Source: Sanderia malayensis | Lineage: Eukaryota; Cnidaria; Scyphozoa; Semaeostomeae; Pelagiidae | DNA length: 64,000 nt | Reading direction: 5' to 3' | Assembly (NCBI GenBank): GCA_013076295.1 | Contig: RQOL01000523.1 | Location: 89,971-153,970, forward strand | Shown here: positions 22,145 to 33,000 of the stretch, one piece after another | Numbering within the stretch: position 1 is the first letter of the stretch | Layout: every line of letters starts with the position of its first letter | The notes under the pieces: model-generated | Database searches by the model: none | Seen by the model: only the letters and a program-made list of their open reading frames with translations | Told to the model about the DNA's origin: nothing | Made by a program: the position numbers and the translations under genes

Positions 22145-25100
22145 ATGAAGCTGGCATACATTGTGGTTCTCCTCTCACTGGCAGCCGGATCAAAGTCAGG
22201 TTTGTTAATTAAATGGGTAATTTTCAGAAACCTCCGATTTTGTGTTCATTATTTAAGATAGGAAAACGTAACTTCTCAGTGTCAACAATCATTTCATCCG
22301 CTCATATAACCCCTAAAGTCCAACTTTGTTTTGGCAAAAAATCTAATTAATTTCATTGTCTAATTTTAGCTCCATTTAAGAGCGAAAGTCTGACGTATCC
22401 TTTCGAAGGAATAAAAGGTAATTTCATTTCGTATTCTGTAAACCAATTTTGACAATTTTATATTTATCTGATTAACTTATTTTGACTTCAAGAATTTAAG
22501 ATTGAAGCAACTGGAAGTGGGCTGTGCGTTAACAAAGATGCAAAACTATCACTTTGTGAAGACAAAAATGCAAAGATAATTTGGAAATGGCAAGGGAACA
22601 ATTTGCAAAACACACACACAGGGTTGTGTCTCATTTATAAGAATGACAATGTTACTGTCGATGACTGTTCTTTGAAGGGCACAAAGAAAAACAAGGTATG
22701 CACAAACCTCGTTATCTCAAACTCGATTATCTCGAGCTATTCTCCATCTCGGACTAAATTCTCTTCCCGTACAAAACCTCGAATGTTCCGAACAAAAATT
22801 TACAAAGGATTTAAATTATCAATTATTATAATAGCAATGATAATTCATATTAAAAATAAATGGACTTTAGTTATGTATCCAACAACAAGTCTTGCAAAGA
22901 ACAAAGAACAATTTTAACAATGGATGAAAATAGGGGCCAAGTTAACCCTGTCTAACATGTGGGGCAGAAATAGGTCCTATATAAACATTCATTGCCCACT
23001 TGAAAGTTATCAGATAACAGAATGAAGGAAACATTTGATTGCCTTCGTGGTGTCATGTGACTTCAAGATGACCAAATTTGGAAAAAGGTCACAATACGCA
23101 AATTTGCATCGTTAAAATTGTTGTTGATGTCATTTCCCGTCATTCTCGGTTTTCACAAAAAGCGTGAAATGAGACGTCCAGGTATCAAACAATTATTGCT
23201 GATCGATGAAGAACTAACGCTCCAATATTATAAAGCAAACTTCAATAATGAGATATATGAATCAAATGACAAATGTTTCTCTTCTTTGTTTATTTTTTAC
23301 TCTTACATACAAATTAATGACCATACATACATTTTCTCGAATTCCAACCTAAATGCCTAAAAAGTTTTTACTTCCCATGTGAGTTGGAGATACGGTACTC
23401 GACTGTATGTCTCCAACCTCTAAATTTTGCACATTCGGGAAAATATTCAGTTAAATATGAATTTGATAATACCATACCATATTGAAGAGTATTACTTGTA
23501 GCTTAGTTAACAAAGATGGAGGTAGTTCTGTGAGTTATGTTATGATGGATGTATGTTTATATTGCAGATATCCACGCAAGTTACTTGCTCGAAGACAGTG
23601 ATTTCTATTGCAAAGAAAAGATGTTTGAAAGTGACCGAAGCTAATGCATTGACGACAGTAAATTGTGATAGCGAGAAGCCATCAAGTTTCAATATTTATT
23701 TGGGAAAGCCTTTGCTTCCAAGGGGCATGATATGCATTCCAAAGTGTAAGTATTGGAGTTTATTAAAAGGGAAAGTTGAATATCAAGTTATCAATGTGAT
23801 AAAAATCACGCATGCATTTGTCGATTTTCAAATGGACACATGGAATGAAATGTCCATGTCCATGTGCCTTCATCCATGGATGTTTAGATTGAACAAACTC
23901 CAATTGACCTAACTAAAGGAATATAAACTATATGTTGTGCAACTAATCTTTAAATTATCAATGCGATATTATTATTATTAAATATTATTTAAATATGAGA
24001 CGCTTTCTTGCTCCTAACAGAGGCATCCGCTCTCTGTCCTGTCCACAGTGAAGTTTGTCTTCATATTTAGCCCTACCAAACTTTGTTCTTTTAATCGAGT
24101 ACCTACCAAGAAGGGACAATTATTAAATAAAGTAAACTTTTCCTTCATTCATTTTAGACGATATTGGAAAACGAACCAACGATCCTCAATACTATTATTT
24201 CAAAAATGACGACTTCAAAATAACATGGGTGACAAAATACGTCAAACTGTATGTTGTGTTCAGTGTGCCATTGGTGAGACCCAAACCTTTCCATACTAAT
24301 ATATAGAATAGGTGTATTGATGTGCAGGTTGCATATAATATACTGTGTGTATACTACACATCTTACATTACTTTTGCATTGCATGTCCGCTTAGGCCCAA
24401 TTTATACATTTTAATTAGATGAAAAGATTAACAAAAATGTACGGAGATAAAGTCGATGAAGAAGTCAAAGCAATTATCTCAGATGGAATCAGCATGCTAG
24501 ACAAGGTAAGAAGTTCGATCTGCCTTATACTCTTATACTTTTAACAGAATTCGTTTTTCAACGTTATTCCCAATAAGCAACAGCTAATTTTAGTTTGATA
24601 TCTTAACAAACGCCCCCTGTTTAAGTGATTCTTATTATAACCGCCCTATGAAAGCTATTTAATAGCTACATGCCATGGGCAATAATTCAAATAGATGTAT
24701 ATATATGTGTGGTTTGAATATTCCATTCTTCTGATTGTGCAAGCACAGAAGAAGGAGGGTTGCTTAAACATTTGCTGCGCTAAGAAAAATCTCACGTATA
24801 TCTTATTCGATTATAAGGCCTACCGTCAAATCAACCTTCGAGTATTACTTGCTGGTTACGAGGCATGGAAAGACAACAGTCCACTTGGTGACACGATTGT
24901 CTACAACACATTGAAAGCCAACTTCAGAAACTACTCTCACTATCATTTGAGAGCGAATCATGAGTTCGATGGCAGCATATACTTCCAGTAAGTCAGAAAA
25001 ACGAACGCGAATCTCAATAAATTGACAACCACATCCAGATGATTGCGAGCTCTGTAGTCAAGTATTTTCCATAAGAAAACTACAAAACCCAAGTTTATGA

Positions 25101-28100
25101 ATATGCCCCTGAGTTGCTCTTTGCAATGCGAGAAAAGTGGAACAGAACAAACAAATTTCACAAAAAGGAAGAAGATATAAATAATGAACTTCTTCATGTT
25201 ACCAAAGACTCTTCTTCTGTTTCCTTTTGGTTTCACCAACAATGAATTTTAATGTCACAATTAGCCCTCATTATAAGGGCTGAAATCATGGGAGGAAGAC
25301 AGGACCCATGGTTAGTCGATTGATCGTAATTCAACTATGGGCGGTACTGATGTAGCTACACGCAACAAGTTTTGAAAAAGAAGCTTGTAGTAAAAATAAA
25401 AAAAAGGAAAAATAATATTTATATGCGGCTGCAGGGGATATATATAGTATATATACGCAACTACATATATATAGTTGCGTACGGTGTAAAAATCTATGCA
25501 TTTCGTTGCAGTAACAATTTTAATGGTCGCTGGACAGATAATAATGGCAAAACGTTGAATTTGGGGGGAGCTGGAATGTCAGATCTTTGCAGAGTAAAAA
25601 AAGACAGCCCGAAAAGCGAAATGTTCATCATGGCGATGATGACTGGTGTAAGAATAAAATAATTTTTTTCAATTAAAAGTCAAATCAACCTAAACATTAT
25701 ACGCATTCTGTGGCGCCGTTATTATCTCGGCCTTTATTGATTAACCAGTCATAACCAGAAAATTTTAGACACTTACCGGTATATGAACGCATAAACCTAG
25801 CTGAGATTTGTAAATTCCAAAAATGCTTCCTGCATGGTATTGCTCTGAACTGAAATAAACTCCCTCGTCATGAAATTAATATGATCAACAATCGAATAAA
25901 TATCTCAGGCATTTATTGTTGTTGCATTCTATTCCCACAGTATTCTGCCCTTCGAATTTTAAATGTGATTTCACATGAGTTTGGTCATCAGGTTTTCCAA
26001 GGACACAACTTTGGTAAGCAATTTGGCTGTTTCTTTCCTTGCAGTGTTTGTTAACATAATTAATTGCTATCGTAAATAAAAGTCTATGTTGCTTTTTCTC
26101 AGAGCCTGGAAAAAAATGTCCATTCTATAGAATGTTTGGAGCGAAATGCACCATGGGTGGAAATGAGTAAGTATACAAAACAAAAACCTTTCATCAGTTC
26201 CAACACAGTATGTTAGCTATCAACTTCCCGGCCAGCCAATCAGGTTATGCGAGTCACTTCGCTGGAACGAACTGACTTTATAGACCAAGGCAATGCTCGC
26301 AAAATGCAAAAATTCATTCTCTAATCATTATTATTATTTTATCATTATAATGCAATGAGTAACGCAAATAGCTTTGTGTGGCTCCCTTTTTCGGAAATGA
26401 AAAATCAATAACGTTTTTGAACATCTTTTAGTGAACCAAAGGGATTCAGTAGCAACTTTTTCAAAGCATTACAGAGTAAAGAAAGGAGTAATCTAACAGC
26501 ATGTGTCAATACTAAGCCGAATCTAGGAAAGGTGACTTTTACAACACTTTCAGTGTTTATTTTGCAAAAACATTTAATCACTGGGTTTTGGACGGATATT
26601 TAAATATACTCGATAATAAAAACAACTGCTTTCAATTTTCAGATACAAAGTCCACAAATGTGTGGAAATGGAATCGTAGAGATAGGCGAAGAATGCGACT
26701 GTGGAGATTCACAGGTATATCTGTCATTTATGATTATGGTGAAACCTTGTGTAATAAACATTTGCTTGTCTTATAACCATTCTAATTCGTATTCAAATTT
26801 ACATTGAATTCTAGGACTGTTTGACTTCAAATCCATGCTGTGATGGAATGATATGCAAATTGAAACCCGGTGCACAATGTGGTACAGGGAAGTGTTGCTC
26901 ACAATGCAAGGTAACAAATGTGCAAATTCATTGGCCTCCTTTAGGGGTTCTATATTTGGATTACACTGTACTTATAAAATTTTAAATGCAAACTCACCAA
27001 TTTAGCTCCGTGTTTTTATTGGTGTGCTCTGCTCCAATTCGAAACTTGCACTTTTACATACAGCTAAAAATAAACAATAACATTAAAGGTTATTTTCACA
27101 TGTAAGTCATGTAAACGCAGCTATTTATCCTATATATTATTACGTTTATTCCCAATTTTATACTGCTTCGTGACTCCACTATTCCCCATTCTAAACCTTC
27201 TACATTCGCTTCTCCATTTCCAATATTTATTGACATGTGATTAAATTATATTTTTTCAGAGACAAATAACTGGCGCATGCGCAGGTATGAACCAAGCTGT
27301 AATGTATATGTACAACATGATTAGCGTTGTTTTCAAATTGCCATTTTTAGTAACAATAGCATACAGTTTTAGTGCAAACCAACCCAGTTCATAAGAGATT
27401 GAACAGCCCACCACACAGTGTTCTTGCAACGTTCTATCGAAATTTAATGCGACTGTGTGGCACTGTTAATTGTCAATAGGCCTAGTAATAATACAGTGCA
27501 CTAACGATATTAAAAATTAAAAAATGACTGTAATCTGATCTGGTTGTATCATATTTTTTAATAATGTAGGACCGACTGATGTTTTAACAAATAGAAATGG
27601 AATTATTCAATCTGACCCCAAAGTGTTCAATGTTCATCGTCATTGGAAAATTGTTGCAAAACCTGGCGAGACCATCATGTTGAGATTCCTTAAAAAGAGT
27701 ACGGTTATGGATTTTCACATAGATTGTGCTTATGATTATATCGAGGTAAATTCAACATATTTATTTCAAGGTCAACTACAAAGAGTCAGAACAGGGACGT
27801 CGCCAAGGAGGGGGGGATTATGGAGACACTGTACCCCCACCATGCGCTTGGCGGCGCAATGAAAAGGGTCTTTTGACGTTTGCCAAAAATTATGGGGAAC
27901 ACGCATGAACACGCCCACTCCCGAAAACCACGCCCCAGTCTCGGCAAATACTAACTTTGTAACCTCCCAAAAAGCCCCGTCCTTGAGTGGAAATCCCCAA
28001 AGAGAAGTAGATTCTCCCCCAAATTGTTGACAGTCATTCATCGAGCAAGTCAGGATTAAGGACGAAATAGCAACGATTTGAAGCTTATAATGAAGGAATC

Positions 28101-29727
28101 ATAAACAGATAAACTAGTACAATGATGTAATAAGCTAAACTATTAAACTAAGTTTAGCTTTAGCTCCAATGCATTAAGGTACTAAGTTGAATTTTGCTTT
28201 TCTAAAGGTTCGAGATGGTGGCAGTGAAACTTCGAAAGTGCTTGGAAAATACTGCAACAACAGACTTATGCCATACTTCTTGACGTCATCATCAAACGAA
28301 ATGCTTATCACTTTCCATTCTGACATGTCATTTGCAAGTGTCTTCAAAATGCAATATTCTATTGTGCACCCAGACAGTTATAGACAAGGTAAGTTACACA
28401 TGACATTACACTTATTATCCTCAAAAATATTTTCAAAACACCCCTTTATCTATGCCTAATAATATTTCGCTTCATTGCTTGCAGGAAGTTTTACTTTAAG
28501 AAAGGCTAGAGAGTTTCGTACCCACACAAAGTGCACTGGAGAAGGGATGAAGCTAAAATGTGATAACAAAACATTAGAAATTGAATCTTCACATTATGGA
28601 TATATTCAAAGTTCTAAATGTACAAAGAATGCCACTTCTTCATGCCAAACAGTGGAGTATGAATCTTATCTTCAACTCTTCCTTCACTAACCTAATTTAA
28701 CTTTTATTACTTGACGCAGCTCGAACATCTTGAATCCCAATTAAATTTGGATTTAAATCATTATGAAAAGTAAATTAACTTTGCAGTGTAACATCGATCA
28801 TGAAGACAAAATGCGAAGGTAAAAAGTTCTGCAAAGTAAAAGTGAAGGAAAGTGACTTTGGCAACCACTGCCAAGGAGTACAAAAAGGTCTAAGTGTGAA
28901 ATTTGATTGCGTCAAGCAAGATTCCGCACAACAAGGTATGCTAGCTTGAGATATGATAGTCACTAGTCGTGAGTTGCGAGTTGTGAATTCCAAGTTGTCT
29001 ATATTTTATAACAAGTTTCTATATACCATATATAATTAAAGATATATAAAATTAAAGATATTAAAGACATATAATTAAAGATATTCTCTTTCAAAAATCC
29101 AACTGACAACTCGCAACTCGCAGAATGTAATCCCTCTGCTGGCTTTATTTGCATTAGAAATAACTAAATAAAGTTGAGGATACTGTAATAAATTGATGGT
29201 GAGAAAGGTATGGTGAAACAGTATCGCTGTTTATAGAAAAAAGCAGTATTCTCAAAATCATTTAGCTCGTTGGGAATGTCCCAAAATCAATGAATCCCAA
29301 AACAGAGAACCTGCCCAATCCTAAAATGAAACGTTCACCATTTTCACATATTTTAAATCAAATCTGCAAATCTTTCTGCACGATTCACATGAAACGGTTT
29401 TCTTTTAAACTTTTAGGAAAGTGTGTTACTTATGACAGCGTGCAGAAAAGACTTGTTTACAAAAGTCAAGTTTTGCCATGCCAAGAGAAATTCAAATGGC
29501 TGGATAACAACATTTTATACCACGAAGGCAGTAAAATGTGCTTGAATGCGCACCTGGGGTTGACACACGACTGCTACTCTCAAAGCAATGCACAAGTCAA
29601 ACTTGGCAATGGAGTAATGCAATCTGTTTCTTCGGGTCTGTGTTGGTTCTCTTCAAAAACAGGAAATGACCTCATTTATACGACAGATAAATGTGAATCG
29701 GATGTCCAGGAAATAATATTTGAGTAA
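22145..29727 (+). CDS. Gene A: secreted trefoil-M12B-disintegrin-CUB-SUEL protein, 803 aa
   Basis: Nineteen GT-AG exons join in one frame: 22145-22199, 22370-22417, 22493-22695, 23568-23745, 24158-24273, 24419-24505, 24818-24987, 25512-25647, 25941-26013, 26103-26166, 26432-26531, 26643-26714, 26815-26910, 27260-27284, 27570-27745, 28208-28388, 28485-28656, 28787-28935, 29417-29727. Residues 1-18 are a signal peptide ([18 protein letters not shown]). About 35-161 is a cysteine-rich, ricin/CysR-like trefoil ([17 protein letters not shown]). About 187-410 is an M12B zinc protease: [13 protein letters not shown] puts zinc ligands at H343, H347, H353 and catalytic E344, with Met-turn CTM at 371-373. 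About 417-470 is a short disintegrin ([15 protein letters not shown]). About 475-588 is CUB ([12 protein letters not shown]). About 603-698 is a SUEL lectin ([19 protein letters not shown]). 701-803 is a second trefoil-like module (EKFKWLDNN). It is predicted to be an extracellular protease targeted by glycans. No ADAM prodomain, cysteine-rich domain or transmembrane segment is present. Substrate unknown. Confidence 0.9.
22700..23420. repeat. Possible decayed DNA transposon in intron 3 of gene A
   Basis: Intron 3 begins with CCTCGTTATCTCAAACTCGA and ATCTCGAGC words that resemble pogo/Tigger-type ends and closes near 23390 with GGTACTCGACTGTA. The same sequence is at about 33550-34250 in gene B, so insertion preceded the A/B duplication. 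Ends are too decayed to define, and the short reading frames inside are not credible genes. Confidence 0.35.
27775..28060. repeat. GC-richer insertion shared by introns 15 of A and B
   Basis: CAGGGACGTCGCCAAGG opens a stretch with GGGGGGATTATGGAGACACT and CCGTCCTTGAGTGGAAATCC. It is present almost unchanged at about 39040-39320 in gene B but absent from the 92-nt intron 15 of gene C. It is therefore an insertion that predates the A/B split; terminal repeats could not be matched. Confidence 0.5.
28967..29121. repeat. Short GAGTTGCGAGTTG foldback in intron 18 of gene A
   Basis: GTGAGTTGCGAGTTG near the left and CAACTCGCAACTCGC near the right form terminal inverted repeats around an AT-rich centre. 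The homologous copy lies at about 40232-40389 in gene B. It is absent from the equivalent intron of gene C. A MITE-like element older than the A/B duplication. Confidence 0.6.
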
Positions 29728-32700
29728 CCAAGGTAATTCTCCCTTGTAAAGAGACTCATTTCACATAATATTCTCTCTTCCTACTTTGTCAACAGCAGAA
29801 TTAACGCTAATACAAAAATTTTTTACCAGCCGTAGTTTGTGGTGTTGTAGTTTTTTCTTAGAATAACCCCTGTAAGCACGTCACATACATGTCATACACT
29901 TTTTTTTAATAAGCAACCGCTCAATACGCAGCTAGGGCTGGATTGACCCTAACGTTAAGCAACTCGAGGGCTCAATTGAATTACTGTTAGCAACTTTCAT
30001 GTTGTTTGGAAAATGTTTGGTTCTTATATTTTTCATGTTCAAGTTTTTGACTAACGTGTTTACACTTACTGTTTCTTAGGCGTTATAGTTGATGATTTTG
30101 AACCACGAACTTAGGAGTGGTACCCTGGGGACAGGAGGGACTGTTAAGGTACAAACAATTTTAAGCAACTTTTAAGCAACTTTGAGGGCTAAAATATCCA
30201 AAATTTTAAACAACTTTCAGGGCTGGACCAAAGTCTAGTGGCTTATTAAAAAAAAGTGTATCGTGATTTACGTTAAAAACACGTAAACCAACACAATGTA
30301 CTTTTTGATTCCTGATGCGTTTTGGCTTATGATTTGGACAATCTGGCTAACTATAAATCAATCAAAACTTAATCAACACATTTTGTCCTTAAAATTCCAC
30401 TTATGTTAAACTGCTTTTTAATTTACCAACGAGCTATTGTAACATGTTTGCTTTATTGCTAAATATCAACAGAATATTATTTTCTTCCCAGAAAGACGAC
30501 AATGACCCATTGAAGAATGGACTTCATCTTCAACCTGCACTTACTTTAATTTCGTATTGTTTTACTTTTTAAACTTATTGATAACGTCACGCTGTTGTAG
30601 CTTGGGTGTGTGTCTTAATAATAGATAGTATCAAACTGGAGAAAAGATTGTATATTTTTTGAACATTTTACTTTATGTCCTGGCTGCTTTACATAATAAC
30701 TGATACAAATTTTGGTCTTTTGTTCACACACGGACAACATGTTCTGCTTTGATTGCTTACTAAGATATATACTGGAGATCTAGCTACATCATTTAAAAGT
30801 ACGCCAGAATTCTTCTGCATGTAACATAAAAACAAAATATGTTTTTATGCTCCAACAATTATTATTATAAACTCAGCAAACACAATTCTCAGCAACTTCA
30901 GCCGACATTAAAGGAACCAAAATTCTGAAATCTCTTTGAAATAGCAGGGCCATGCTTCTGGCACCTTAGTACTTTGCGCACCTTTGAATGAAATACATAT
31001 ACACACGCAAAGTGCCAAAAAATGATCAAATGTTTCTTTACTTGCACTTGCCACTTGAAACCTAGGTCTAAATAGTTTTAGAGCAAATTTTGGGACTCTC
31101 AGAAACAGAAATGGCGTGAAAATGACAGACATCGAATGATGAGGAGTGCAAGGTAAGCGTAAATAGATAATCTTTAAGCTTGAAACAACTATTGTTGGTT
31201 AGTCAGAGTGATTGGCGATACCCTTTTTGCACAGTTTCTACCTTTCAGATTCATTGCGTAATCTGGGACATCCATTGTATTTTTAACCTTACATAGTATT
31301 CATAATTTTGCAATTTATAAAAAATATATCCAAAGTGATATTTTCTTAATTATCACGACTTGCAGTATAGTTTGTTTGTGATAATTGCTCCATAGTCCAT
31401 CCCATCTCAAGTTGCAAGTTGCAAGTTTCTCAGAGGAATCTTATAAAAAACTGAAAGAAACATCATAAGAAAAAGGATAATTTGCTCGTGCTTATACTGC
31501 AAATGGACAAGTATGTTGATTTCAACGTCCCGATACTTGAATTTTTAACATGGCGGATGCAACATAGTTTTAACAACCACATGAACTTGAAATCATTCAG
31601 TTAAATTTCAAGCTGGTATTCTTGAAATTCATGAGCTAAATTGTCTTATAAGAGTTAAACGAGACCAGACCATCAACTTGCTGGGTCTAGCGGGACAATT
31701 TAACAACCTTGCATCCTCGTAACGTGTTGCTACGTTGCTACGTTGCTTAATGCAATCATGGATAAAGTTACAAAAGCACATAAAAGTTAAAACGATCAAC
31801 ATATTCATTGCAGCTATTTAAATACAGCTACTTAAGCAGTTAAATATTTGATAAAAGATCAATTGCTTTTATCCTATCAACTTGCCAAGAAAACCGGGGA
31901 AAAGAAAAATAAGCTGTTTGCACAAATATCTCTAATTTGTTTGCATGTTATTTTATAAGGAACTATTTTATAAAAGAACTCAAATGCAGGTGGTCAATGA
32001 ATTCAACAAACGTATAATACTAAAGATAAACCAATAAGAAACTATTCCATTTTGAATATTTTTATTGCTGTAAATAACTAAGAATTGGAAACCTGATTTC
32101 ATTCATTTGCAATCAAAGTTTGAATAAAATGTGTGCTACACGAACTGTCCTGCTCTGCTAATGTGCAAACCTCTCTCCATAATTTTCATGCCAACTTTTA
32201 AATGCATAGAGAGGCTTTAGGGCACTTAATATGCACTTGGAATTAGGAACTGCAAAATAACTTTGCTAGCTTTAACTAAAAAAGCCTGCTATTGCAAATA
32301 CTCCTGTTTAAAATAAACTTCTGGTGATACATGCGCTCTATCATTTTTTGCGTAGCCCTGACTGCGCAAGCTCAAATGCTGCATGAAGCTTAATCTGCTC
32401 AAATAGGTCAATGAAAGGGCAGAAAACAAGGGCAAATACGTTTCATTGGAAAATTTTTAACGTTGTGTTTTTTGAATAAGGAACACACTGTTAATTATAA
32501 CTTTTAATGTCAACCTTTTATGATGTGAAAATCTGGTCTGCACGAATTATAACACAGTTGAAACCCACTATTTCCACTGGCCGCGATCTCAAACATTCGT
32601 TTAGCGCCGAACGATTTTCCATTTTCTTTCGTTCTAGCAGATCCACTATCTTGAGAAGTTGCTATCTCCAACAATATGTTTAAAAACAACATGATAAAAA

Positions 32701-32944
32701 GTATCTTTATTGATTGGTTTTGCTAATCGAAGGCTACCTATTATCCATGCTTTTCAGAATTGTGAATAAATATAGTGACATTTCTCATGCCTCAGATTTT
32801 AACCCATCGATACAAAGAGTTTGGACAATTAAAGCAAGTTACACGAGGCTCTTCATTTCACTGAGAACATTAGAGTGTCTTAGTAACTTTCCAACTGTCT
32901 AAATATTTATGACTTATGAATGTATTAGCATAGAATATTCAAAT
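29728..32944. other. 3' flank of gene A and A-B intergenic DNA
   Basis: Directly after the TAA, ACCAAG|GTAATT forms a good splice donor at 29733/29734, and TTCTTCCCAG|AAAGACGACAATG at 30491/30492 a good acceptor. Both are conserved at 40996 and 41381 after gene B, so a 3'UTR intron is possible. The remainder parallels the B-C intergenic region: 30259-31190 matches about 41150-42080, and about 31360-32940 matches segments of 42530-45060. No independent gene is supported; the minus-strand frame at 30908-31132 recurs only because of the duplication. Confidence 0.6.
29897..30258. mobile_element. TA-flanked MITE (CACTTTTTTTTAATAAGCAA) after gene A
   Basis: Ends CACTTTTTTTTAATAAGCAA and, inverted, the same; TA on both sides (29895-29896 and 30259-30260). 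At the matching point after gene B the sequence is uninterrupted (GTCATATCGTATTTACG near 41141-41157), a clean empty site with a single TA. So insertion occurred after the A/B duplication, or the element was lost from B. A second copy lies in intron 3 of gene C. Confidence 0.9.
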
Positions 32945-33000
32945 GTATAAATTGAAGGCAGTTCTTGGTTTATTTGTGATTGTTGAACATTTCGATCAAC
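32945..33000 (+). promoter_or_regulatory. TATA promoter and 5' leader of gene B
   Basis: TATAAA at 32946-32951 lies 55 nt before the ATG at 33001. The surrounding block is nearly identical to those of A and C, with the same GATCAAC just before the start codon. Confidence 0.75.

Noticed and set aside
23118..23360. Frames in intron 3 of A and B (also 33908-34198)
   Set aside because: The two copies are not conserved as a frame (they shift relative to each other) and sit in a probable transposon remnant.
28967..29121. Considered as a tandem repeat
   Set aside because: The GAGTTGCGAGTTG words are inverted at the two ends rather than tandem, so a MITE-like foldback fits better.
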